Part shown: positions 1 through 4,943 of the stretch, in pieces
Layout of the letters: every line of letters begins with the position of its first letter
Numbering within the stretch: position 1 is the first letter of the stretch
Source: Bryobacterales bacterium
GTDB taxonomy: Bacteria; Acidobacteriota; Terriglobia; Bryobacterales; Bryobacteraceae
Direction of reading: 5' to 3'
Length of the DNA: 8,591 nt
Assembly (NCBI GenBank): GCA_003487005.1
Contig: DNFG01000067.1
Span: 510-9,100, forward strand
Notes under the pieces: generated by a model
What the model saw: only the letters and a program-made list of their open reading frames with translations
The model's database searches: none
Told to the model about the DNA's origin: nothing
Made by a program: the position numbers and the translations under genes

Positions 1-137
1 TTATCTGGGACATCTTGGGTTGTTTGCGATGGCGTGGACGCGCTGATCGTCTGTTCGGGGGCATCGATGAAGCTGGGGGGATGGCGCGAGCGAACGGGTT
101 TCCAGGAGATTGATTATCTGGGACATCTTGGGTTGTT
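1..137. repeat. 24-bp perfect direct repeat (copies 1-24 and 114-137)
   Basis: Bases 1-24 are identical to bases 114-137, 113 bp apart; both begin TTATCTGGGACATC and end GGGTTGTT. Identity stops at base 25/138. The second copy encodes the natural SDR segment YLGHLGLL. The first copy is read in a different frame (LSGTSWVV), and native-looking sequence (CDGVDA) starts right after it. The offset is not a multiple of three. It may continue to the left of the window. Confidence 0.9.
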
Positions 138-717
138 GGCGGAGGCTCGACGGGCGGGGGTGGGCCGGCTGGTGGTGGTTTCGCTGGCGGGGGCGTTGAA
201 GGTCCGGGCGTGCGAATATGTGCGTGCGCACGAGCGGTTCGTACGGGCGGTGGAGGCGGCCGGGGTATCGCACTGCGTGGTGCGGCCAACGGGGTTTTTC
301 CGGACGTTCGCGGCGCTGGCGCCGCTCGCCCGGCGAGGGATTGGGGTGGTGATCGGGGCGGGTCATTTCCGGACGAATCCGATCCATGAAGGGGACGTGG
401 CGCAGGCGTGCGTGGAGGCAATGGGGAACGAGGAGCGCCAGATGGTGATCGGCGGGCCGGAGGTGTTCACGCGGGAGCGTTTGGCGGAGCTGCCGTTCGA
501 GGCGTTGGGTCGGGTGCCGCGGGTGTGGCGGACGCCCGGATGGGTGGCGGCGGCGGGGTCGGCGGCGCTGGGCTGGGTCCATCCACGGATGGGCGCACTG
601 GCGAGGTTTGGCGCGGCGGCGAGCGAAGTGGATCTGGTGGCGCCGGTTTATGGAACACGGCGCCTGGGGGACTATCTGCGATCTATTCCTGCGGCGGCGG
701 GGCGGAGGCAGGTGTAG
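1..717 (+). CDS. Atypical SDR / NmrA-like NAD(P)-binding protein (5' partial)
   Basis: Open from the first base in frame 1 to a TAG at 715-717, about 238 visible codons, so the gene enters from the left. Visible pieces of an atypical short-chain dehydrogenase fold are a Rossmann strand ending in a VCSGAS-type turn (from about base 37), YLGHLGLL followed by AGVGRLVVVSLAGA, then EYVRAHERF and VVRPTGFF. In relatives the Y...K position is often variable; here it reads Y...H. The later NPIHEGDVAQA stretch is the usual post-Rossmann segment of these proteins. The N-terminal glycine-rich nucleotide-binding motif is not in the window. Such proteins bind NAD(P) and may be oxidoreductases or redox sensors; the substrate cannot be told. 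Bases 1-24 duplicate bases 114-137 in another frame, so the first eight codons may not be native. An internal ATG at 67 lies inside the fold and is unlikely to be the start. The 3' end overlaps the convergent TPR gene by 35 bp. Confidence 0.8.
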   Translation, partial: LSGTSWVVCDGVDALIVCSGASMKLGGWRERTGFQEIDYLGHLGLLAEARRAGVGRLVVVSLAGALKVRACEYVRAHERFVRAVEAAGVSHCVVRPTGFFRTFAALAPLARRGIGVVIGAGHFRTNPIHEGDVAQACVEAMGNEERQMVIGGPEVFTRERLAELPFEALGRVPRVWRTPGWVAAAGSAALGWVHPRMGALARFGAAASEVDLVAPVYGTRRLGDYLRSIPAAAGRRQV

Positions 718-1990
718 CGGCTTGCCGGCCGAGGAAACGTTCGATTTCCATCATCTGGTTACGGACCTGACCGGCGTCGTTGGCGTTCGGGGCTTTTTCG
801 AGGTAGCCCTTCATGTGGACGAGCGCTTCGGGCAACTCATTCTGCTGGGCGAGGATGATGCCGAGGACGTGGCGGATCTTGGGAATCTGGCCGAGTTCAT
901 CAGTTTTGAGGGCCTGGCGGGCGCTCTGTTCGGCGTCTTCGAACTTCTGGAGTTGGAGCAGGGCGACGCTGTTGTAATACCAAGCCTGAGGGTAATTGTA
1001 GGGGTTGAGCTTGAGGAGGGTGCCGGTGGTCTTTTCGAGTTGTTCCCAGTTATTGGCGGCGAGGTCGTGCTGCATGAGGTGGAGGTAAGGTTTGACGAAG
1101 CGGGCGTCGGCTTCGAGAGCCTTGAGGAAGGAGGCATGGGCGTCGTCGCGTTTATTCTGGGCCTCCTGGATACGGCCGAGTTCGTACCAGGCGTCGGCGT
1201 AGAGGGGGTATTCGGCGACGGCTTTGCGGATTTCGGTTTCAGCGGCGGCGAGTTTGTTCTTTTTGGCCTCTTTGAGACCCTTTTCGAAGGCTTTCTTGGC
1301 GTTCTTGGGGGCATTGGCGGTGGTCATGGAGGTGGTGTAACCTTCGACCTTGCCGAGGCGCTGGATGAGGAGGGTGCCGACATCCGGGTTATCGAGCAGG
1401 CGGCGGCCGGCGAGTTGGATGGACTCGGAGCGGAAGCCGGGGAGGGCGGCGCGGAGTTCACATCCGACGAGGTCGCGTTCGGAGACCCCCATTCGATTGT
1501 TATTGATGGCGGGATTGCCGCCAAGGCCGCCCATGCCGCCGAAGGGGTCCATGCCTGAGTTGCTGACGGAGGCATCGGGCATGACCATGTTGTTGCCGCC
1601 GCCCAACTGGAAGGAGAAGTTGCCCTTGGAGTTGGTGTAAGCCATGGGCCTGGGGATTCCGTTGCAGACGAGTTCGATCGTGGCGGATTCGGATGGGGGG
1701 CCGCCTTCGTTGGTAAGGACCTTGCCTGAGAGGAAGATAGGGCGGACCATGTCCATGCTGGGCAACCGGTCACCCTGGCCGGGGGAGGGGAAGGTGGATT
1801 GGGGGGTCTGCTGGCGGCCGGGGCTGGTACCGGTGCCTGGGGTGGGGCCGGTGCTGGGAGGCGGGGTTGCGCCACCGCCGGTGGAAGGCGGGGCGGGCGC
1901 CGACCCTTGTGCGGACAGGGCGGCTGGCAGAATGAGCGCCAAGGTGAGAACGCTGGCGGAAAGCAGGACGGACAGGCTGTGCAATCGCAT
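683..1990 (-). CDS. Secreted TPR protein with Pro-rich linker and carboxypeptidase-regulatory-like region
   Basis: 435 aa. I chose the ATG at 1988-1990 because it directly opens a signal peptide (MRLHSLSVLL through about A27, likely cut before Q28) and has GGGGAG about 7 nt upstream; a longer ATG start at 2047 would place 19 polar residues before it. Residues 30-80 are a Pro/Thr/Gly-rich linker. Residues about 85-210 begin IFLSGKVLTNEGG and contain YTNSKGNFSFQL, the look of a CarboxypepD_reg/Ig-like beta domain, interrupted by a Gly/Met/Asn-rich loop (131-168). Residues about 228-402 hold four to five TPR units, the clearest being AWYELGRIQEAQNKRDDAH (267-285). The tail is Ala/Pro-rich. It is probably a periplasmic or envelope protein-interaction scaffold; partner unknown. 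This architecture is, in my recollection, frequent in Acidobacteriota. The last 35 bp overlap the end of the convergent SDR gene. Confidence 0.85.
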   Translation of the reverse strand: MRLHSLSVLLSASVLTLALILPAALSAQGSAPAPPSTGGGATPPPSTGPTPGTGTSPGRQQTPQSTFPSPGQGDRLPSMDMVRPIFLSGKVLTNEGGPPSESATIELVCNGIPRPMAYTNSKGNFSFQLGGGNNMVMPDASVSNSGMDPFGGMGGLGGNPAINNNRMGVSERDLVGCELRAALPGFRSESIQLAGRRLLDNPDVGTLLIQRLGKVEGYTTSMTTANAPKNAKKAFEKGLKEAKKNKLAAAETEIRKAVAEYPLYADAWYELGRIQEAQNKRDDAHASFLKALEADARFVKPYLHLMQHDLAANNWEQLEKTTGTLLKLNPYNYPQAWYYNSVALLQLQKFEDAEQSARQALKTDELGQIPKIRHVLGIILAQQNELPEALVHMKGYLEKAPNANDAGQVRNQMMEIERFLGRQAATPASAPPPQE

Positions 1991-2103
1991 GAGGAATCTC
2001 CCCTCTTCGGATTCGACACCGCTCAGATTAAGTGGATTATGACACAAGAATCGTGAAACAGCACGGGATCGGAGGTTAAGATGGGAGGGACAGGAGCCTA
2101 ACT
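1991..2103. promoter_or_regulatory. Divergent promoter region (TPR protein / lipoprotein)
   Basis: This 113-bp gap is flanked by two gene starts and is richer in A/T than its surroundings. On the minus strand CATAAT (2036-2041) is a fair -10 for the TPR gene, about 46 bp before its ATG, but no good -35 is visible. On the plus strand GTGAAA (2053-2058) and TAAGAT (2077-2082), 18 bp apart, are a weak -35/-10 pair for the lipoprotein gene, followed by the AGGAG at 2092-2096. The boxes are guesses; the divergent arrangement is certain. Confidence 0.4.
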
Positions 2104-2727
2104 ATGAAGCACACCCTTTTCTCCGTTATCCTGGCCGCGGGTCTCGTGCTGGGTGGTTGTTCCTCGACCACTCCAGCCGCGAAGAAGCAGAAGGAGGCCC
2201 CGGCGCCTCCGGAACTGGTGGGAGGACAGTCGGCCATTTACAAGATGTTCCAGGCGGCGCGGCAATGGTCACCGGACGTGCAGATTTACACGATGGAAAG
2301 CATCGATCTGGACGCCTTGCGAGGCAAGGGCGGGCTGTTTCCGGCCTGGCGGGCGAGTTTTGTGTCGCCGTCGAAGGGGCGGATCAAGACTTTCGCATTC
2401 AGCGTGATCGATTCGCAGGGTCTGCGGAGCGGGGTGTCGAATGAGCCGGATCAGGCCTTCGTGAAGCGGGCGCAGCAGACGCCGTTTTACATTCAGGCGG
2501 TCAATACCGACTCGCCCGCGGCGCTCGAAGCGGCACTGTCGGACAAGCAGATCAAGGAGATGGCGGACAAGAATCCGGATTCGCCGCTGTACTTCCAACT
2601 CGAGGCGACGTCGCAGTCGCAATTGGCGCCGGCATGGCGTGTGGTGTGGGGACCGTCGATCGCGCAGTCCACGGGATCGGCGTACGTGCTGGCCGATACG
2701 GGGAAATTCCTGAAGCGTCTGCGATAG
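2104..2727 (+). CDS. Lipoprotein with two PepSY-like repeats
   Basis: 207 aa. The ATG at 2104 has AGGAG at 2092-2096 (7-nt spacing). The N-terminus is a clear lipoprotein signal: MKH, a hydrophobic run, then lipobox LGGC with the lipidated Cys at residue 19, followed by a Ser/Thr/Lys/Pro-rich tether (20-40). The rest appears to be an internal duplication about 96 residues apart: QIYTMESIDL leading to PAWRASFVSP (about 60-89), and LYFQLEATS leading to PAWRVVWGPS (about 162-185), the second ending YVLADTGKFLKRL. The PAWRV...G...YVLADTGK pattern resembles PepSY-type domains, which are often found in envelope proteins that bind or inhibit peptidases; that assignment is inference from pattern only. 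It is followed 7 bp later by a predicted barrel gene, so the two are probably co-transcribed. Confidence 0.8.
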   Translation: MKHTLFSVILAAGLVLGGCSSTTPAAKKQKEAPAPPELVGGQSAIYKMFQAARQWSPDVQIYTMESIDLDALRGKGGLFPAWRASFVSPSKGRIKTFAFSVIDSQGLRSGVSNEPDQAFVKRAQQTPFYIQAVNTDSPAALEAALSDKQIKEMADKNPDSPLYFQLEATSQSQLAPAWRVVWGPSIAQSTGSAYVLADTGKFLKRLR

Positions 2728-2734
2728 TGGAGAG

Positions 2735-3256
2735 ATGAAGATTGTTCGGGTTGGACTGGTGATCTGCTGCCTTTGTGTGGCGGCGGCGGGGCAGGACCGT
2801 TTCGAGGCCGGCGGACATTTGGGGTATGGCGGATTTCTGGAGGATGAGAATTCGGGAAAGCGCCCCCTGATGGGGGGACATGTGGGTGTGCGTTTGGGGG
2901 AGACGCGTTCACTGCTGTTCGAGTACACGCAGTTCCGGCGGTCGGGGGATTTCGGATTCCGGCAGAGGCACAATTTTTTGGGTTTGGCGCTGCATACGGA
3001 ACCGAGGCCGTGGAACCGGGTCCGGGTGTGGACGAGCCTGGGAGCAGGGGCGGGCGTCCGGAAGCGGGATTACACAGGGGACCGTTTTTCGATCGCGAGT
3101 GATTCGAAGTCGTTCGTGGCAGCGCACTTTGGCGTTGGGATGGCGATTGATGTTGGGTCGCGGGGGTTCATCCGGCCGGGGTTGCGGGCGTACGTGTGGG
3201 CGCCGGGGGTGGCGCTGGGGTTGGCGCCAGTGATTACGGCGGGCTTCCGGTTCTAG
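2735..3256 (+). CDS. Small predicted outer-membrane beta-barrel protein
   Basis: 173 aa. It starts 7 bp after the lipoprotein stop. GGAG at 2729-2732 is only 2 nt from the ATG, so translation may depend on coupling to the upstream gene. It has a short signal peptide (MKIVRVGLVICCLCVAAAG, cut near Q20). The mature part alternates hydrophobic and polar residues, is rich in Gly and aromatics (HLGYGGFL, GGHVGVRLG, HNFLGLALH, AHFGVGMAID, GLRAYVW) and ends in a terminal Phe (VITAGFRF), a pattern typical of barrels inserted by the BAM machinery. At about 154 mature residues it would fit an eight-strand barrel of the OmpA/OmpW-like size class. No enzymatic motif is visible. The product assignment is inferred from composition and the C-terminal Phe, not from a recognised family signature. 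Confidence 0.65.
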   Translation: MKIVRVGLVICCLCVAAAGQDRFEAGGHLGYGGFLEDENSGKRPLMGGHVGVRLGETRSLLFEYTQFRRSGDFGFRQRHNFLGLALHTEPRPWNRVRVWTSLGAGAGVRKRDYTGDRFSIASDSKSFVAAHFGVGMAIDVGSRGFIRPGLRAYVWAPGVALGLAPVITAGFRF

Positions 3257-3275
3257 CGCGGCATCCTCTCCCGCG
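3257..3275 (+). terminator. Weak hairpin after the barrel gene
   Basis: CGCGG (3257-3261) can pair with CCGCG (3271-3275) across a 9-nt loop immediately after the stop codon, followed by GTTTG. The stem is only 5 bp and there is no real T-tract, so terminator function is doubtful. Confidence 0.2.
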
Positions 3276-3317
3276 GTTTGGACAGCCCGGTATGATCCGT
3301 TCAAGGCTGGCTACACC

Positions 3318-3348
3318 CAAATGGGCGGTGTCTGACACTGCCCATTTG
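3318..3348. repeat. Near-perfect 31-bp palindrome with GTGTCTGACAC core
   Basis: Left arm CAAATGGGCGGTGTC (3318-3332) pairs with GACACTGCCCATTTG (3334-3348) over all 15 positions, one being G-T, around a single central T. The symmetry is the same on either strand. It lacks a T-tract and lies about 60 bp past the upstream gene, so it does not look like a plain terminator. The shape and core resemble REP-type intergenic palindromes. Confidence 0.85.
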
Positions 3349-3399
3349 AGTGATCGGGCTGAGGTTTTGGTGCCAGATTTGGCGAGTTTGGGCGAGTCT

Positions 3400-3664
3400 G
3401 GTGCCTGGAACCCAACGCTCCAAATAGAAACAACGGCTGGCACCCAATTGGCCGGAGGCGGCTTGGGCGTGTTTTTGGCTGTAAACCATTGATAGGGCAG
3501 CAGTTTCTGTGCTGGGAGGGGATTGGCGGGTGAAGGGGCGAACTGGCGGTTTGAGGTGCTGCCTGGGCGGGGGGCGAGGGTAATCGCCGCAAGTAATTGA
3601 AAATAGGTGGAAGCTATTGGGTGCCAGCCGTTGTTGGATTCAGGTGCATTGGGTTCCAGGCACC
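3400..3664. repeat. 265-bp MITE/REP-like element with 49-bp imperfect inverted repeats
   Basis: The left arm 3400-3448 is the inverted counterpart of the right arm 3616-3664. The outer 16 bp GGTGCCTGGAACCCAA (3400-3415) match 3649-3664 exactly, and the inner 18 bp CAACGGCTGGCACCCAAT (3431-3448) match 3616-3633 exactly. The 15-bp middles (3416-3430 and 3634-3648) are equal in length but match at only 8 positions, giving 42 of 49 overall. Each arm itself carries GGTGCC and GGCACC in opposite orientation. The centre, 3449-3615, encodes nothing visible. Another GGTGCC lies at 3369-3374. No target-site duplication is evident at the ends. Structure of this kind fits a non-autonomous mobile element or a pair of REP units in head-to-head arrangement; no transposase is nearby. 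Confidence 0.75.
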
Positions 3665-3707
3665 GAATATGCCTTGTAGGGCTTTGGGGGTAGGAGGGCC
3701 GGAGATG

Positions 3708-4358
3708 TCAGGAGTTGGCGACGAGGCCGGGGGCACCGGGTTCGGCTGCTTCCGGGGGCGGCATGAGGGAGAAGAGGGATTCGATGAACGCGCGGCCTTT
3801 GCGGCGGCCGTTGGAGCGTTGCAGTTCCATCCGCTGCCAGAAGGCGAGGACGCCGAGGAGGTCTTTGTCGGGGATGGTGATGCCGTTCTGGCGCTCGGCG
3901 ACCATCTGGCGGAATTGAGCGAGTTCCTGCTGGAAGCGGTCCTGCACGGCAGCGGCGATCATGTTGGGCGGGCGGGTTTCGTAGATGAGACCGTTGACGG
4001 CACTCTTGAAAGTGCGAACGAGGGCGTCGAGGGCGTCCCGGAGATCGGGATCCACCGCGCCCTGGACGTTCATGGCCGAGACCAGGAGAAGGCGGCCGGC
4101 GACGATCGCCAGTTCCTGGTTGCGGTTCATGAAAGCTTCAGTGAGTTCGATTTCGGGGTGGGGGATGGCGGCCGGATCGACGGTCGGGAGTTTTTCGTGG
4201 AGCCGGGCCTCGCGGAGGAATTCGCAGTCGAAGGGGCAGTCGATGGTTTCTTCGCGTCCGGCGCCGCAGCAGGGGGCACAGATGTCGTCGCGGTGGGCGG
4301 GGCAGAAGCGTCTGGGAGCGCGGGCTTCACAAATGGGGCAGAGGGGTTTGGGCGTCAT
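3708..4358 (-). CDS. Conserved Cys-rich, putative zinc-binding protein of unknown function
   Basis: 216 aa from the ATG at 4356-4358 (MTPKPLCPICEARAP). In-frame ATGs at 4388 and 4406 exist, but they add a non-conserved-looking leader and run into the divergent small gene; no start has a good ribosome binding site. Residues 7-45 form a cysteine cluster: CPIC (7-10), C19 with H22, CAPCC (27-31), then CPFDC (41-45). The eight Cys plus His could hold two zinc ions in a ribbon or treble-clef arrangement. The remaining 170 residues look mainly alpha-helical (for example NQELAIVAGRLLLVSAM, RDALDALVRTFKSAVNGL, QQELAQFRQMVAER) with no enzymatic motif, and the tail is Pro/Ala/Glu-rich. I recall similar short Cys-cluster proteins with a CCG...CP.DC pattern as conserved hypotheticals in several phyla, but no function. 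It is soluble and probably cytoplasmic. Confidence 0.75.
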   Translation of the reverse strand: MTPKPLCPICEARAPRRFCPAHRDDICAPCCGAGREETIDCPFDCEFLREARLHEKLPTVDPAAIPHPEIELTEAFMNRNQELAIVAGRLLLVSAMNVQGAVDPDLRDALDALVRTFKSAVNGLIYETRPPNMIAAAVQDRFQQELAQFRQMVAERQNGITIPDKDLLGVLAFWQRMELQRSNGRRKGRAFIESLFSLMPPPEAAEPGAPGLVANS

Positions 4359-4395
4359 GAGCGGAGGCCGAAAGGGATATCGTATCATCCGGGAG
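4359..4395. promoter_or_regulatory. Compact divergent promoter, overlapping -10 candidates
   Basis: Only 37 bp separate the two gene starts. On the plus strand TATCAT (4383-4388) is a 5/6 match to TATAAT and would place transcription start at about 4395-4396, on the ATG of the small gene. On the minus strand TACGAT (reverse complement of 4379-4384) is a 4/6 match and would leave a 5' leader of roughly 14 nt for the zinc-binding protein. No good -35 box is visible for either. Confidence 0.35.
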
Positions 4396-4551
4396 ATGAA
4401 GAGCATTGACGTGTACTTGAAGGTGGAAGTCGATCTGGCGGACGGCGAGACGGAGGAACGGGTGACGAAGGAGATGGTCCGAACGCTGGAAAAGATGTAC
4501 GGGGTGAGGCGGGCAGAAGTAACGAACGTCGTGACCCAGGGAGAGGAGTAG
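4396..4551 (+). CDS. Small conserved protein, 51 aa, beta-alpha-beta
   Basis: 51 aa from the ATG at 4396 (MKSIDVYLKVEVDL). GGGAG abuts the start codon, too close for a normal Shine-Dalgarno, so the transcript may be leaderless. An in-frame ATG at 4357 would overlap the start codon of the divergent gene and add an unconvincing leader (MSGGRKGYRIIRE). Predicted structure: a beta strand (2-13), a helix of charged residues (ETEERVTKEMVRTLEKMYG, 18-36) and a second strand (VRRAEVTNVV, 37-46). The ending, with KMYGVRRAEVTNV, is like small hypothetical proteins I recall from Acidobacteriota that start with a DVY.KVEVE strand and end in YGVR.AE. It has no membrane segment or known catalytic motif. 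Codon pattern and the strong protein-like hydrophobic periodicity argue that it is real. Function unknown. Confidence 0.7.
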   Translation: MKSIDVYLKVEVDLADGETEERVTKEMVRTLEKMYGVRRAEVTNVVTQGEE

Positions 4552-4595
4552 GCCCGGGCGCCTCGTCTTCTTTGGGGCCCGGGCCTGGGTCCACG
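4530..4595. terminator. Nested GC-rich hairpin between convergent genes
   Basis: GGCCCGGGC (4551-4559) pairs exactly with GCCCGGGCC (4577-4585) across a 17-nt loop, beginning on the last base of the small gene's stop codon. An outer arm ACCCAGG (4534-4540), preceded by CGTG (4530-4533), can pair with CCTGGGT (4584-4590) and CACG (4592-4595) with one bulged base, competing with the inner stem for 4584-4585. It lies between two 3' ends, so a bidirectional terminator is the simplest reading. No T-tract follows on either side. Confidence 0.5.
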
Positions 4596-4598
4596 ACG

Positions 4599-4904
4599 CT
4601 AATTGTTGCGGGCTGTGTGGATGCGGCGGCTTTGCCGGTTGAGGCGGGCGTTGGCCTTGGCCCGTTCGGCGGCGCTGAGGCCATCGCCATCGGCGCGGTC
4701 GCGGCGGATGGAGCGGTGAATGCGATTCTGGGACTTCTGGAGGCGGACGGCTTCGCCGCGCGAGAGGTCGCCCTGGTTGACGCCGTGAGCGATGCGGGCC
4801 TGCTGGCGGACCTGGCGTTTAACGAGGTTGGCGGCATCGGCGGCAGCGGGGGTGGCGAGAGCCAGCACGGCGGCGGCGATGGCCGGGAGCAGAAAGTGTT
4901 TCAT
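4599..4904 (-). CDS. Small basic secreted protein with two 29-residue repeats
   Basis: 101 aa. The start is well supported: AGGAGG (complement of 4913-4918) sits 8 nt before the ATG at 4902-4904. It has a classic signal peptide (MKHFLLPAIAAAVLALATPAAADA, cut near residue 24). The mature 77 residues are very rich in Arg, Gln and Asn and appear to be two degenerate repeats 29 residues apart: L47-S48, E51, N60-R61, R64 and I66 correspond to L76-S77, E80, N89-R90, R93 and I95. The segment DRADGDGLS between them recalls an EF-hand loop but the spacing does not fit one. I recall many short secreted proteins with G.LT..E...L...Q.RI...R units of unknown role. It is 39 bp downstream of the dGTPase-like gene on the same strand, so it may share its transcript, although its strong ribosome binding site suggests separate high expression. 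Confidence 0.8.
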   Translation of the reverse strand: MKHFLLPAIAAAVLALATPAAADAANLVKRQVRQQARIAHGVNQGDLSRGEAVRLQKSQNRIHRSIRRDRADGDGLSAAERAKANARLNRQSRRIHTARNN

Positions 4905-4943
4905 GAAAAGGTCCTCCTGCCGGGAAGAACGGGAATTGGGGGT

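Larger units (their letters stand above)
3257..3707. other. 451-bp gene-free region containing hairpin and inverted-repeat element
   Basis: No open frame here has a plausible start, ribosome binding site or recognisable protein. The region carries a -10-like TATGATCCG at 3291-3299, a strong hairpin at 3318-3348, and an inverted-repeat element at 3400-3664 whose 167-bp centre is G-rich and non-coding. GGCGAG occurs twice just to the left of the element (3381-3386 and 3391-3396). Minor stems inside the centre include GGCGA/TCGCC at 3573-3577/3584-3588. Bases 3665-3707, between the element and the stop of the minus-strand gene, show no convincing terminator. Confidence 0.7.

Noticed and set aside
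608..1558. Long plus-strand open frame opposite the TPR gene
   Set aside because: It is a GC-driven antisense shadow: low-complexity Gly/Glu/Phe-rich translation, no start signal, and the minus strand encodes a coherent secreted TPR protein.
3311..3592. Minus-strand 93-codon open frame in the repeat region
   Set aside because: Pro/Gln-rich translation, runs through both the palindrome and the left arm, no start signal and no recognisable domain.
3597..4409. 270-codon plus-strand open frame across the Cys-rich gene
   Set aside because: The translation is acidic and repetitive and is antisense to a protein with an ordered Cys cluster; it also begins inside the repeat element.
4665..4710. EF-hand calcium site in the small secreted protein (DRADGDGLS)
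   Set aside because: Ligand spacing and the hydrophobic position do not fit a 12-residue EF loop; more likely a linker between the two repeats.
4806..4842. Signal peptide region of the small secreted protein read as a low-complexity repeat
   Set aside because: The alanine-rich codons simply encode the hydrophobic and cleavage regions of the signal peptide and its neighbour.
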